A stretch of 64,000 nucleotides of DNA from Aliikangiella maris. Lineage in GTDB: Bacteria > Pseudomonadota > Gammaproteobacteria > Enterobacterales > Kangiellaceae. Position numbers and translations under genes: made by a program. Below, piece by piece: positions 19,506 to 28,510 of the stretch. Position 1 is the first letter of the stretch; each line of letters starts with the position of its first letter. Under the pieces are notes generated by a model. The model searched no databases. It saw only the letters and a list, made by a program, of their open reading frames with translations, and was not told the origin of the DNA. The stretch lies in assembly GCF_040719265.1 (NCBI RefSeq), contig NZ_JBFDAH010000022.1:21074-85073 (forward strand), read 5' to 3'.

Positions 19506-21192
19506 ACTGTCAAAAGAAGAACTCATACAACAAAAGCTAGATAAGCTTAAGGCGGACTATTATGCTCATTTACCTGACGAAATCGATCAGTTAATTGCCT
19601 TAACCAAAAAATTGAAAAATGAAGAATCCAGTCGTGAAAAATTTCATGAACTACACGTACGCTTACATAAGATTACGGGTTCGGCAGGTACCTTTGGCAG
19701 TAATAACCTGAGTGCTCATGCACGCAAACTCGAGCGCAAAGTAAAAAACTGGTTGCAAGATCCTCTCAGCGAAATTACACGCGATGAAATTAAGCTTTTT
19801 ATTACAACTATTAAGCAGTTGAAAAAAGACTTAAATAATGAATTAAACCACGTCAATAAACACAAATTTTCATTAGTCCCTTCCAATACGGGACCTGCCC
19901 CATCAAAAACCTACAATATCTGGATTGTCGATGATGACACTTTTTTGGTTGATGAACTTTCTTATCAGATCGAATCATTTGGCTATAAAACACGAAAATT
20001 CAACAAGCTCTCAGCACTCAAACTTGCCTTAAAATCGAATGAGCCAGACTTGATTTTACTGGATGTTATCTTTGAAAACGACGAAAAATCCACCGACTTA
20101 ATCAGCCTGATGCCAGAGCTCAACAGCAGCCGCTCGCCAATTATATTTATGTCGTCTACTGATGAATTTGATACTCGAATTAAAGCCGCACAAATCGGTG
20201 CGCAAGGCTTTTTTATCAAACCTCTTGATGTTCCCAGTTTAATTAATCGCGTTGTTCAACTGTTTGAGCGCAAACGAGCCCCTGCTAAACGTGTACTGAT
20301 CGTCGATGATGACAAACGCTTGGCAGAACATTATCGATTAGTTTTTGAATCGGCAAATATCGAAGCCGAAATTTTAGAAAACCCGACAGAAATTATTAAT
20401 AAAGTAAATCAGTTTCGTCCTGAGTTAATTTTAATGGACCTGTATATGCCAGACTACTTTGGACCGGATTTGGCCGGTGTCGTCAGACAATACGAAAATT
20501 GGGCAAGTTTACCGATTGTATTTTTATCTTCAGAAACTGATCTTGATAAACAAATTGATGCTATGCAGTATGGTGCAGATGACTTTTTAACCAAACCCAT
20601 CTCGGACAGTCAACTACTTTCTGCTGTGCGCAGCCGGATTAATCGTGCGCGGCAGTTAGAAGCATTAATATCCAGAGACAGTTTAACTGGGTTATTAAAG
20701 CATTCGTCTATCAAAGATGCGGTAGAAAATGAAATTAGTCGAGCACAGCGCAATCAATCATCGGTGAGTGTTGCCATGCTCGATATTGATTCATTCAAAC
20801 AGGTTAACGATACCTATGGTCATGCCACAGGTGATGTTGTGATTTGTGCCATTGCCATGTTATTACGTCAAAGACTCAGACAATATGACATTATTGGCCG
20901 TTATGGGGGCGAAGAGTTTGTCATTATTTTGCCAGAGTGCAGTCTACAGCAAACTTTACAAATATTAGATGACGTCAGACAACGCTTTTCAACAGTTAAA
21001 TTTCGTCATCAAGATAGTGAGTTTTGTTGTACCATTTCTATTGGTTTTGCCATGAACACTGACTTTCCCGGTCGCAATGGTTCTGAATTACTAATTCAAG
21101 CTGACAATGCACTATATTATGCCAAAAGAACGGGGCGCAATCAGACCATTAACGCCCACCAATTAACTGAGATGAGCGAGAGTTATGAATAA
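19498..21192 (+). CDS. HPt-REC-REC-GGDEF diguanylate cyclase
   Basis: 564 residues from the ATG at 19498, which has CAGGA just upstream. A longer frame to 19447 lies inside the receiver gene and is not used. An HPt domain carries His57 (LHKITGSAGTFG). Receiver 1 has Asp189 (LILLDVIF) and receiver 2 has Asp314 (LILMDLYMPD). The GGDEF domain has an intact active site GGEEF at 470-474 and an RxxD inhibitory site (RQYD) just before it, so it should make c-di-GMP with product inhibition. An HPt and two receivers on one cyclase make it both relay and output. Its first about 380 residues are paralogous to the whole protein at 24379. Confidence 0.9.
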   Translation: MAELSKEELIQQKLDKLKADYYAHLPDEIDQLIALTKKLKNEESSREKFHELHVRLHKITGSAGTFGSNNLSAHARKLERKVKNWLQDPLSEITRDEIKLFITTIKQLKKDLNNELNHVNKHKFSLVPSNTGPAPSKTYNIWIVDDDTFLVDELSYQIESFGYKTRKFNKLSALKLALKSNEPDLILLDVIFENDEKSTDLISLMPELNSSRSPIIFMSSTDEFDTRIKAAQIGAQGFFIKPLDVPSLINRVVQLFERKRAPAKRVLIVDDDKRLAEHYRLVFESANIEAEILENPTEIINKVNQFRPELILMDLYMPDYFGPDLAGVVRQYENWASLPIVFLSSETDLDKQIDAMQYGADDFLTKPISDSQLLSAVRSRINRARQLEALISRDSLTGLLKHSSIKDAVENEISRAQRNQSSVSVAMLDIDSFKQVNDTYGHATGDVVICAIAMLLRQRLRQYDIIGRYGGEEFVIILPECSLQQTLQILDDVRQRFSTVKFRHQDSEFCCTISIGFAMNTDFPGRNGSELLIQADNALYYAKRTGRNQTINAHQLTEMSESYE

Positions 21193-21233
21193 AATAGCAA
21201 TCGCTTTGCTATGTGAATGAGAAGCATGATCTG

Positions 21234-21998
21234 ATGAACAATAATCCAGAAGCATTTCATCATTTGCTGGATCAAATACGCAATGATTTTTTGGTTGAAT
21301 TACCAGAACGCTGTGACTACCTTGAAGATCTCACTTTTCAATTAGAAAAAGAACCTGACGATAAAAAAATATTTAACGAAATTTTTAGAGCCGTACATAG
21401 CTTAAAGGGTTCTGGCGGGATACACGGTTTAACCATATTAACTCGACTATGTCATCAGTTTGAAAACTTACTCAACTTATTCACTAACAAAAGCCAATTA
21501 ACTGAATCAGTTATCTCCAGCATTTTTACTTTTATCGATCTCATTCGACAAATCGCAACGCTCAGTTTAACCGAAAAAAAACCTGACTTTTCAGCGCTGG
21601 AAATTGCAATCGAGCAGATTATTTCGCGCCATTTTCATCGCGAGAAATCAGGTTTTGTGATTGAATCTTCACCAATGATGGCCAGTCTATACCTGCAAAC
21701 ACTTGAAAACCTCCCCATACATTTACGTGTTAGTACAAATGGGCTCGAAGGCTTAACTGTTTTACTACGCGAGTCTTTTGATTTTATTATTGTTGGTAAA
21801 GAGTTAAATGAGTTAAATGGTATTGCACTCATCGCGGCATTAAGATATTCACAATCGCAAAATGCTAACATTCCAGCCTTATTTGTTACCAGCAAATACT
21901 CAAAAAACCTCGATGAACTATCAACAACAACGGTCATTCAAAAAGACCAGAATCTTGCAGATAATCTTTATCAAGCGGTTGAAAGTATTATTAGCTAA
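21234..21998 (+). CDS. HPt protein with a degenerate receiver domain
   Basis: 254 residues from the ATG at 21234, with GAGAAG about 9 bp upstream; a GTG at 21213 would add seven residues. The HPt domain carries His55 in VHSLKGSGG, so it can accept phosphate. The C-terminal about 120 residues follow the receiver pattern, but the phospho-acceptor position is Gly188 (FIIVGKELNELNG), and the acidic pocket is reduced to ESS. It should therefore be a pseudoreceiver acting through binding. It lies 41 bp after the diguanylate cyclase gene in the same orientation. Confidence 0.8.
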   Translation: MNNNPEAFHHLLDQIRNDFLVELPERCDYLEDLTFQLEKEPDDKKIFNEIFRAVHSLKGSGGIHGLTILTRLCHQFENLLNLFTNKSQLTESVISSIFTFIDLIRQIATLSLTEKKPDFSALEIAIEQIISRHFHREKSGFVIESSPMMASLYLQTLENLPIHLRVSTNGLEGLTVLLRESFDFIIVGKELNELNGIALIAALRYSQSQNANIPALFVTSKYSKNLDELSTTTVIQKDQNLADNLYQAVESIIS

Positions 21999-22276
21999 TT
22001 AATAATTTTTTAATCCAGAGAATACAATTATTCTCAATCCTTTTCGGCTTTTAGATAAAATTTCTATGAAAGCCAACTATCAGGTAATGATTTGGAATAA
22101 CCACTTGACTTGCCAACATATTACGCTTGATTTTTTACTATTCCAAACTAGGCTAAGTAGATGATAAGAAATATCTGACAGCTTCTGTGTAACAACGCTG
22201 ACTTTGATCGAGTCAAAACGTTAAGCTAAAACTAAATATTGTCGTAACAAGGAATAAGGATTGAACATAGCCGATA

Positions 22277-24382
22277 ATGGAACCCAAACTGTCGCTCGCA
22301 CAATCAGAAGTCCCGATTATCTACCCCAATAATCCCAAAAGTTGGATGAAGGTAGCCAGCCAGTGTATCGCTATAGCTAACTCTGGTGGTGGCATTTTGC
22401 GACTACAGCTTCCTTCCGATGCAAATCCAACCAGCTTATTTAGCCGCTTTACCAAGAAAATCAGTCAACTCACGACTGCGCTAGAATATACCGCAATAGA
22501 AGATTGCCAATCGCTAATTGACCATATTCCTTCACATACGCGAGAATTCAAAGTCGCCAAAGTATCGAAAAACGCACAAGAGCTAATACTGAAAATTTAT
22601 CCTACGCTTGCCACTCTGACATCGACCATTGATGCAAACAACCATTATGCGCCTTCTCCTGATGTGGCCGTTGATAGCTGCAAACAAGGTCTGTTTGATC
22701 TATTGGCAGGAATACAGTTTTCTCCTCAACCTTATCTAATGCTTGATAGCAAAGGAGCAATAATTAGTTTAAATATTGCTTCAAAAAACTTACTGGGGAT
22801 TCATCAAGATCCCCCCTACGACTTAACTTTTCATGACTTTTTACTCGATCAATCAGCAGAAAATTCATTTGAAAAAATCAGCGCCTATATTAGTAACCGA
22901 CAAGTTTGGCAAGGCACATTGCAATTACAAGATACAATACAACAAACAATTCCAGTTGAAATTAGTATGACGCCTATCTGGCATGGAGAAAGCACACCTA
23001 ATCGATTATTTGTTCAACTGAAAGATAGACGTAATGAAATTGCCAATGAACAACAATTAAAAAGACTGGCGTTTTATGATCCAACAACCGGATTAGCAAA
23101 TCGAGCATTACTGAAAGACCGACTAAGTATGGCACTTGCCAGTCAACGCAGACAACGTCTTTATGGCGCATTATTATTTATTGATTTAGATCATTTTAAA
23201 CAAATCAATGATGTACATGGACACAGCGAAGGTGATGCGGTATTAAAAAAATGTGCTACTCGTTTATTAAAAAACTTAAGACAAGATGATACGCTGGCAA
23301 GAATTGGCGGTGATGAATTTGTTGCCTTATTACTTGGATTTGGCGCTAGCTTTTTTGCTGCACAAATTCAAGCCAAAGCGATTGCTGAAAAGTTGCTCGC
23401 CTCATTAGACAAGCCTTTAGTTGTCAATGGTCATCAATATTATATTCAAGCCAGTATTGGCATAACCCTTTTTCCCAAAGCGCTGGAAACAGCCGAAGAC
23501 TTATTGCGTGAAGCAGATACCGCCATGTATGGAGCAAAAGCAGCAGGCAGAAACACTGTATTAGTTTTTGAATCATCCATGTATCAAGCAGTCAGAAAGC
23601 GATTTCGTATTGAACGAGAACTACGCGAGGCCATTCGGCAAAAACAATTCGAACTTTATTTTCAACCACAAGTTGACGATCATCATCAAATTTCTTCCTG
23701 GGAAGTTTTAATTCGCTGGAACCATCCACAACAAGGCGTGGTTTCACCGATGGAATTTATCAGTATTGCGGAAGAAACTGGACAAATCATTCCCATTGGT
23801 GATTGGGTACTCGATAAAACCTGCGAAATACTCGGACAATGTGAGCGAGCCGGAAAGCCGGTGGCGCTTTCTGCCAATATCAGCGCACGCCAATTTAAAG
23901 ATACACAATTTGTTGGCAATCTCAAAAAACACATTCGCCATCATCAAATTGATGCCAATAATCTCACACTTGAAATGACTGAAAGCTTATTGATAGAAGA
24001 TGCCACAGCAACCGCCGAAACAATGCATGAACTGGCAAAACTAGGTATTAACTTTTCAATTGATGATTTTGGTACGGGTTATTCGAATTTAAAATACTTA
24101 CGTCAACTGCCGCTAAAAGAATTAAAAATTGATAAGTCATTTATTCAAAATATTTGCGAGAATAACAACGATGCTGCCGTTGTCAAAACCATGTTATCTC
24201 TGGCAGCACATCTGAATTTGTATGTAGTCGCAGAAGGTGTTGAAGAAAAGCGGCAATCACAGTTTTTAAACAAACTTGCGAAAATTAAAATGCAAGGCTA
24301 TCTTTTTGGTAAACCCATCCCAACCAGTATTTTTCTCAATCAATGGTTGCAAAACTATAACAAATTGCGAGATGTCCCTTGA
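22277..24382 (+). CDS. PAS-GGDEF-EAL dual c-di-GMP protein with an N-terminal AlbA-like region
   Basis: 701 residues, soluble. Residues 1-130 (CIAIANSGGGILRLQLPSD) look weakly like the AlbA_2/Schlafen fold; this is tentative. A PAS-like domain follows at about 145-255. GGDEF is intact at 344-348 with an RxxD inhibitory site (RQDD). EAL has the variant EVL at 476-478, with the conserved EMTES, DDFGTGYS, KIDKSF, AEGVE and QGYLFGKP motifs, so hydrolysis of c-di-GMP is expected. Both activities may be present. The final TTGA overlaps the start of the next gene. A 278-bp gap precedes it, so it may have its own promoter. Confidence 0.9.
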   Translation: MEPKLSLAQSEVPIIYPNNPKSWMKVASQCIAIANSGGGILRLQLPSDANPTSLFSRFTKKISQLTTALEYTAIEDCQSLIDHIPSHTREFKVAKVSKNAQELILKIYPTLATLTSTIDANNHYAPSPDVAVDSCKQGLFDLLAGIQFSPQPYLMLDSKGAIISLNIASKNLLGIHQDPPYDLTFHDFLLDQSAENSFEKISAYISNRQVWQGTLQLQDTIQQTIPVEISMTPIWHGESTPNRLFVQLKDRRNEIANEQQLKRLAFYDPTTGLANRALLKDRLSMALASQRRQRLYGALLFIDLDHFKQINDVHGHSEGDAVLKKCATRLLKNLRQDDTLARIGGDEFVALLLGFGASFFAAQIQAKAIAEKLLASLDKPLVVNGHQYYIQASIGITLFPKALETAEDLLREADTAMYGAKAAGRNTVLVFESSMYQAVRKRFRIERELREAIRQKQFELYFQPQVDDHHQISSWEVLIRWNHPQQGVVSPMEFISIAEETGQIIPIGDWVLDKTCEILGQCERAGKPVALSANISARQFKDTQFVGNLKKHIRHHQIDANNLTLEMTESLLIEDATATAETMHELAKLGINFSIDDFGTGYSNLKYLRQLPLKELKIDKSFIQNICENNNDAAVVKTMLSLAAHLNLYVVAEGVEEKRQSQFLNKLAKIKMQGYLFGKPIPTSIFLNQWLQNYNKLRDVP

Positions 24383-25542
24383 CAAGTGAATTTAAAAAAC
24401 AGCTCTCTCAACTCACCGCCGATTTTAAACAGGAAATCCCGCTCAGGCTCTCGGCAATTAAACAGGAATACCAACTGATCAATCCAAAAAAATGGCACGC
24501 AGGCGCGGAGAAAAAACTGTATGCACTGCTGCACAAATTAGCAGGTACGGCGGGCACGCTGGGATGGCATGCATTATCGGAAGCCTCTTCAGAATTATTA
24601 AAACAATTATCACAAATTTCGGCACAAGCAACACCCGATTTAAGCATGTGGGAAAAAATAGGCTTAACCATTTTCGATTTAGAACAAATTGCTGAAATTC
24701 AAGTTATCAAGCAGCCAGATGAACTTGAGATGGAATTTCCATCAACAGTTGGCCAACTTATTTTTATTGTTGATGATGATAATACACTGACCGAATTGCT
24801 GGCGAACACGTTACATAATAAAGGATACATCACCGAACAGTTTAATTCTCCCGATGACTTTGCTCAAACTTGTCGCAATGGACACTATCCCGACTTGGTA
24901 TTAATGGATATGGATTTTCCTGATGGTGCTTTTGCTGGCGGCGAAGTCATTGCGCAGTTGCGCCACGAACTAGACATTCATTTACCGTCTATCTTTATTT
25001 CCAAGCACGACTCCATGGAATCCCGTTTAACTGCATTTCGAGCAGGTGCCAGTCGGTATTTACTTAAACCTGTTAACCTTGAACAATTATGTCGCCTGAC
25101 CGATGAGTTATGCACGCCCTGTGGTGAAGATCCTTATCGAGTCATGGTAGTTGATGATGATAATTACACACTCCATGCCTTTGTCATTGCCTTAGAAGCG
25201 GCAGGTATGGTAGTTGAAGGTGTCAATAACCCGTTAGAAGTACTTGATCGCGTCAGATTATTTATGCCCGATGTATTACTACTCGATGTGTATATGCCAG
25301 AAGCAACCGGCCCTGAAATTGCCGCAGTTCTGCGCGAAGAAGAGCAGCTTTCCTGGTTACCAATATTATTTCTTTCGGTTGAAACCGATCCATCAAAACA
25401 TGCACTGGCTTTAGCCCACGGTGGCGATGACTTTTTAATGAAGCCGATACAACCAAACTACTTGCAGGAAGCCGTTAAGGCCAGAGCCTGGCGAGCACGT
25501 CGAAATCGTCAGTTAATGCGCGCAGCTCTCGCTACGCTATAA
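24379..25542 (+). CDS. HPt-REC-REC phosphorelay protein
   Basis: 387 residues, starting at a TTG that overlaps the upstream TGA stop (TTGA). No in-frame ATG occurs near the N-terminus, so the TTG is the likely start. HPt has His52 (LLHKLAGTAGTLG). Receiver 1 has Asp177 (LVLMDMDFPD) and receiver 2 has Asp303 (LLLDVYMPE). The protein aligns along its length with residues 1-380 of the HPt-REC-REC-GGDEF protein, but lacks the cyclase domain. The coupled upstream gene supplies GGDEF and EAL instead. Confidence 0.88.
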   Translation: MTSEFKKQLSQLTADFKQEIPLRLSAIKQEYQLINPKKWHAGAEKKLYALLHKLAGTAGTLGWHALSEASSELLKQLSQISAQATPDLSMWEKIGLTIFDLEQIAEIQVIKQPDELEMEFPSTVGQLIFIVDDDNTLTELLANTLHNKGYITEQFNSPDDFAQTCRNGHYPDLVLMDMDFPDGAFAGGEVIAQLRHELDIHLPSIFISKHDSMESRLTAFRAGASRYLLKPVNLEQLCRLTDELCTPCGEDPYRVMVVDDDNYTLHAFVIALEAAGMVVEGVNNPLEVLDRVRLFMPDVLLLDVYMPEATGPEIAAVLREEEQLSWLPILFLSVETDPSKHALALAHGGDDFLMKPIQPNYLQEAVKARAWRARRNRQLMRAALATL

Positions 25543-25582
25543 TAAACCACTTATCGACAATCACGCTTCGCACTCGTAGAGA

Positions 25583-25613
25583 ATATTAACACCCTAAAGA
25601 TATTAACACCCTA
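25583..25613. repeat. Short direct repeat downstream of the signalling cluster
   Basis: ATATTAACACCCTA occurs at 25583-25596 and again at 25600-25613, between the convergent HPt-REC-REC gene and ilvH. Function unknown. Confidence 0.7.
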
Positions 25614-25625
25614 TTGAAAAGTGAG

Positions 25626-26126
25626 CTACGGACGTAACGCCTGACGACCACGAGCAATCGCCACACAACCCGAACGAACAATTTCAATAATATCGCTTTG
25701 GCGTTTAATCGATCGAATAAACGCATCGAGTTTTTCTTTTTTCCCCGTTAGTTGTACGGTATATAGCTGATTGCTGCAATCAACAATCTGACCACGAAAA
25801 ATATCTGCGGTACGTACAATTTCTTCGCGTGCATCTGGGGTTGTTGCATTAATTTTTACAAACATCAGCTCTCTGGCAATATGCACTTCTTTAGAAAGCT
25901 CTGCAACTTTTAAAACATCGACTAATTTGTTGACCTGTTTGGTAATTTGCTCAATGACACGATGATCACCTGTGGTGGCAATGGTAATTCGCGAGAGTGA
26001 ATCTTCTTCAGTCGCCGCCACCGTTAAACTTTCAATATTAAAAGCGCGCTGCGAAAACAAACCAATTATTCGAGATAATGCACCTGGCTCATTTTCTAAT
26101 AAAATAGATAATACTGTTTGTTGCAT
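25626..26126 (-). CDS. ilvH: Acetolactate synthase small (regulatory) subunit
   Basis: 166 residues from the ATG at 26126, close to E. coli IlvH (163). The N-terminal ACT domain reads MQQTVLSILLENEPGALSRIIGLFSQRAFNIESLTV, and the C-terminal domain ends near SGCVAIARG. It binds valine and activates and feedback-regulates the catalytic subunit in branched-chain amino acid synthesis. The start ATG overlaps the ilvB stop by one base (TGATG), which indicates translational coupling and rules out the longer upstream reading. Confidence 0.95.
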   Translation of the reverse strand: MQQTVLSILLENEPGALSRIIGLFSQRAFNIESLTVAATEEDSLSRITIATTGDHRVIEQITKQVNKLVDVLKVAELSKEVHIARELMFVKINATTPDAREEIVRTADIFRGQIVDCSNQLYTVQLTGKKEKLDAFIRSIKRQSDIIEIVRSGCVAIARGRQALRP

Positions 26127-27910
26127 CAGGCTTCTACTCCTTTGGCTAACCACATTTCGTCAATTGCCCCTTGTCGTTTTTGCATCGGGAAAACATGTTC
26201 ATGCTCTTCTACCTGAATATTAAGCAGTACTAATCGATCTTTCATGGCAAAAGTTTCTTTAATTGCATCATCCAATTGATCAGGAGAGGTTACCTCTATG
26301 CCCACATGACCATAAGCTTCTGCCAGTTTGGTAAAGTCCGGTAATGATTCCATATAAGAATGCGAGTGGCGTCCCCCATAATCCAAATCCTGCCACTGCT
26401 TTACCATCCCCAGATTACCGTTATTCAACAAAATTATTTTCACCGGCAAGTTATATTGCAAACAAGTCGATAACTCTTGAATATTCATTTGAATAGAGCC
26501 ATCTCCGGTAATACAGGCAACATCGGCATCGGGGTATGCCAGTTTAACACCCATTGCTGCAGGCAATCCAAATCCCATAGTGCCTAATCCACCCGAATTG
26601 ATCCATTGTTTAGGTCGCTTAAATGGGTAATATAATGCGGCAAACATCTGGTGTTGACCTACATCCGATGTTAAAAAAGCTTCACCATTCGTCGCCTTGT
26701 AAACCGACTCAATAACCTGTTGAGGCTTGATTATTTTGCTATCATTTTCATAAGCCAGACATCGTCGTTCTTGCCATTGCTTGATTTGTCCCCACCACTG
26801 AGCAACCGCCGCAGTGTCTTGCTGAATACTTTCTTTATCAAGTTGATCAAGAATTTGCTGAATAACAATATCTACTGAGCCAACTACCGGAATATCTGCT
26901 TCAATGGTTTTTGAAATAGAAGATGGATCGATATCAACATGAATAATTGTTGTATCAGGACAAAACTTGCTGGTGTTATTTGTCACACGGTCATCAAATC
27001 GCGCACCCAACGCTAAAATCACATCGGCATGTGCCATTGATTTATTGGCTTCCAGTGTTCCATGCATACCTAACATCCCCAAAAAGTTAGGATGTGTACC
27101 AGGAATCGTTCCCAATCCCATCAGTGTATTGACCGATGGCGCATTGAGTTTTTCAACCAACTTAACCAGTAATTCAGACGCATTGGCAGCAACAATCCCG
27201 CCCCCTGAATAAATAACGGGACGCTTGGCAGCCAGTAGTTGTTGTGCCGCTTTTTTAATTTGCTTGGAATGGCCCTTAATAGTTGGGTTATAAGAACGCA
27301 TTTTAATTTCTTTAGGTAAATGATAAGGATACTTTTCTTTAGGGTTCAACTTATCTTTAGGTAAGTCAACAACAACAGGGCCGGGTCTTCCTGATTTAGC
27401 CAGGTGAAAAGCTTTGGCAATAACACTGGGGATTTCTTCCGCTGAGCGACAGCTGAAGCTATGTTTAACAATGGGGCGTGAACAGCCAATAATATCTGTT
27501 TCCTGAAACGCATCATCACCAATCAAGTGTGTTGCCACCTGTCCAGACAAAATAACCATCGGGATCGAGTCCATATAAGCCGTTGCAATACCGGTAACAC
27601 AATTAGTCGCTCCTGGTCCCGAAGTCACCAAAACCACACCGACTTCATTTGTTGAGCGGCTGTAGCCATCTGCCATGTGTGTAGCAGCCTGTTCATGGCG
27701 AACTAAAATATGCTGGATTTCTGGATGCTGATATAAGGCATCATAAATATCTAGCACCGAACCGCCTGGATACCCAAACAGATATTTCACATTTAAATCT
27801 TTAAGTGTTCTAACTACCATTTCTGCGCCAGAGCACATTTCTGGTGCAGTTTTTCCTGAAGTTTTCTTATTCGAAGCCGCCTTGCCTGAATTTGCTTTCT
27901 CTGAAGTCAT
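26126..27910 (-). CDS. ilvB: Acetolactate synthase large (catalytic) subunit
   Basis: 594 residues from the ATG at 27910, preceded by a strong GGGGGAAA site; an in-frame TTG at 27925 is rejected. A ThDP-dependent enzyme that condenses pyruvate to acetolactate, or pyruvate with 2-ketobutyrate. Motifs: catalytic Glu in VRHEQAATHMADGYSR, the FAD/central domain (LGARFDDRVT) and the ThDP-Mg motif GDGSIQMNIQEL...LNNGNLGMVKQW. An unusual Lys/Ser/Ala-rich extension of about 25 residues precedes the conserved core. Expression is predicted to be controlled by the leader-peptide attenuator at 28030-28171. Confidence 0.95.
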   Translation of the reverse strand: MTSEKANSGKAASNKKTSGKTAPEMCSGAEMVVRTLKDLNVKYLFGYPGGSVLDIYDALYQHPEIQHILVRHEQAATHMADGYSRSTNEVGVVLVTSGPGATNCVTGIATAYMDSIPMVILSGQVATHLIGDDAFQETDIIGCSRPIVKHSFSCRSAEEIPSVIAKAFHLAKSGRPGPVVVDLPKDKLNPKEKYPYHLPKEIKMRSYNPTIKGHSKQIKKAAQQLLAAKRPVIYSGGGIVAANASELLVKLVEKLNAPSVNTLMGLGTIPGTHPNFLGMLGMHGTLEANKSMAHADVILALGARFDDRVTNNTSKFCPDTTIIHVDIDPSSISKTIEADIPVVGSVDIVIQQILDQLDKESIQQDTAAVAQWWGQIKQWQERRCLAYENDSKIIKPQQVIESVYKATNGEAFLTSDVGQHQMFAALYYPFKRPKQWINSGGLGTMGFGLPAAMGVKLAYPDADVACITGDGSIQMNIQELSTCLQYNLPVKIILLNNGNLGMVKQWQDLDYGGRHSHSYMESLPDFTKLAEAYGHVGIEVTSPDQLDDAIKETFAMKDRLVLLNIQVEEHEHVFPMQKRQGAIDEMWLAKGVEA

Positions 27911-28029
27911 TTTGATTTCCCCCAACCAATCAACTGAATCACCTTAACACCCTCACTCACACCTGTTTTTACCAATCAACTCGCTAATCATCATCTATCA
28001 GCATGACAGCCGACTCAATGTCTGGCCGT

Positions 28030-28065
28030 AAAAAAACCCCCGGTTCTTGCGAAGCGGGGGTTTTT
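28030..28065 (-). terminator. ilvB attenuator (intrinsic terminator with antiterminator alternative)
   Basis: On the minus-strand RNA, CCCCCG and CGGGGG form a stem flanked by A and U tracts and followed by seven U residues. It lies between the leader peptide and ilvB. The 5' arm (CCCCGCT, 28059-28053) can pair instead with AGCGGGG (28104-28098) inside the end of the leader ORF, giving a classical antiterminator. A weak hairpin (GTGA/TCAC) in the leader ORF could sequester the latter arm. Confidence 0.85.
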
Positions 28066-28081
28066 GAATACTTGAGTTTTT

Positions 28082-28171
28082 CTAAGATAACGCAAATCCC
28101 CGCTGTGAACTGACGCTCACGACGAGTACGAGTACGACGACTACGAATTGTGTAAAAGACGAAATGCTCAT
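28082..28171 (-). CDS. ilv leader peptide (attenuation)
   Basis: A 29-codon ORF starting ATG at 28171 and ending TAG at 28082. It contains the run VVVVLVLVVSV, giving eight Val and two Leu codons within eleven positions. It resembles the E. coli ivbL leader in being Val/Leu-rich with little Ile. The stop codon lies 17 bp before the terminator hairpin. Ribosome stalling on the Val/Leu codons when charged tRNA is scarce would free the antiterminator arm and allow ilvB-ilvH transcription. The ribosome-binding site is poor, as judged by eye. Confidence 0.85.
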   Translation of the reverse strand: MSISSFTQFVVVVLVLVVSVSSQRGFALS

Positions 28172-28510
28172 GAAATACGTTATCTGTTGAAATCTGCCCC
28201 GATTATTCTATTCAGCCCCGCATAGGTCTACTAACTAAAAGCTATATAGCAGTCAAATGAGCATCCTGCAAGAGCTTGTTACGTAACGGAAACTGAGATT
28301 TATCCGATTTTATTAGGAAGTTATTGAAATTTAGGGACATTTAAACCAATTCGCGCTTTGTTCGATTATATATTAATTTTTTTTGACAATGCCGTCTCAT
28401 TGCAAAGCTTGGCAGGCTATCCATCTAACTTGTGGCATCACCTCTATCGCCCGCTCTACACCTTATTCATTTGCCCAATGAGCTTCATCAATCAAATGAA
28501 TCATAAAACA
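28172..28510. other. Intergenic region upstream of the ilv leader
   Basis: 339 bp between the ilv leader and the GFA-like gene. A weak minus-strand promoter candidate begins with TTGACT at 28256-28251, with no clear -10. Otherwise AT-rich with no coding signal. Confidence 0.35.
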
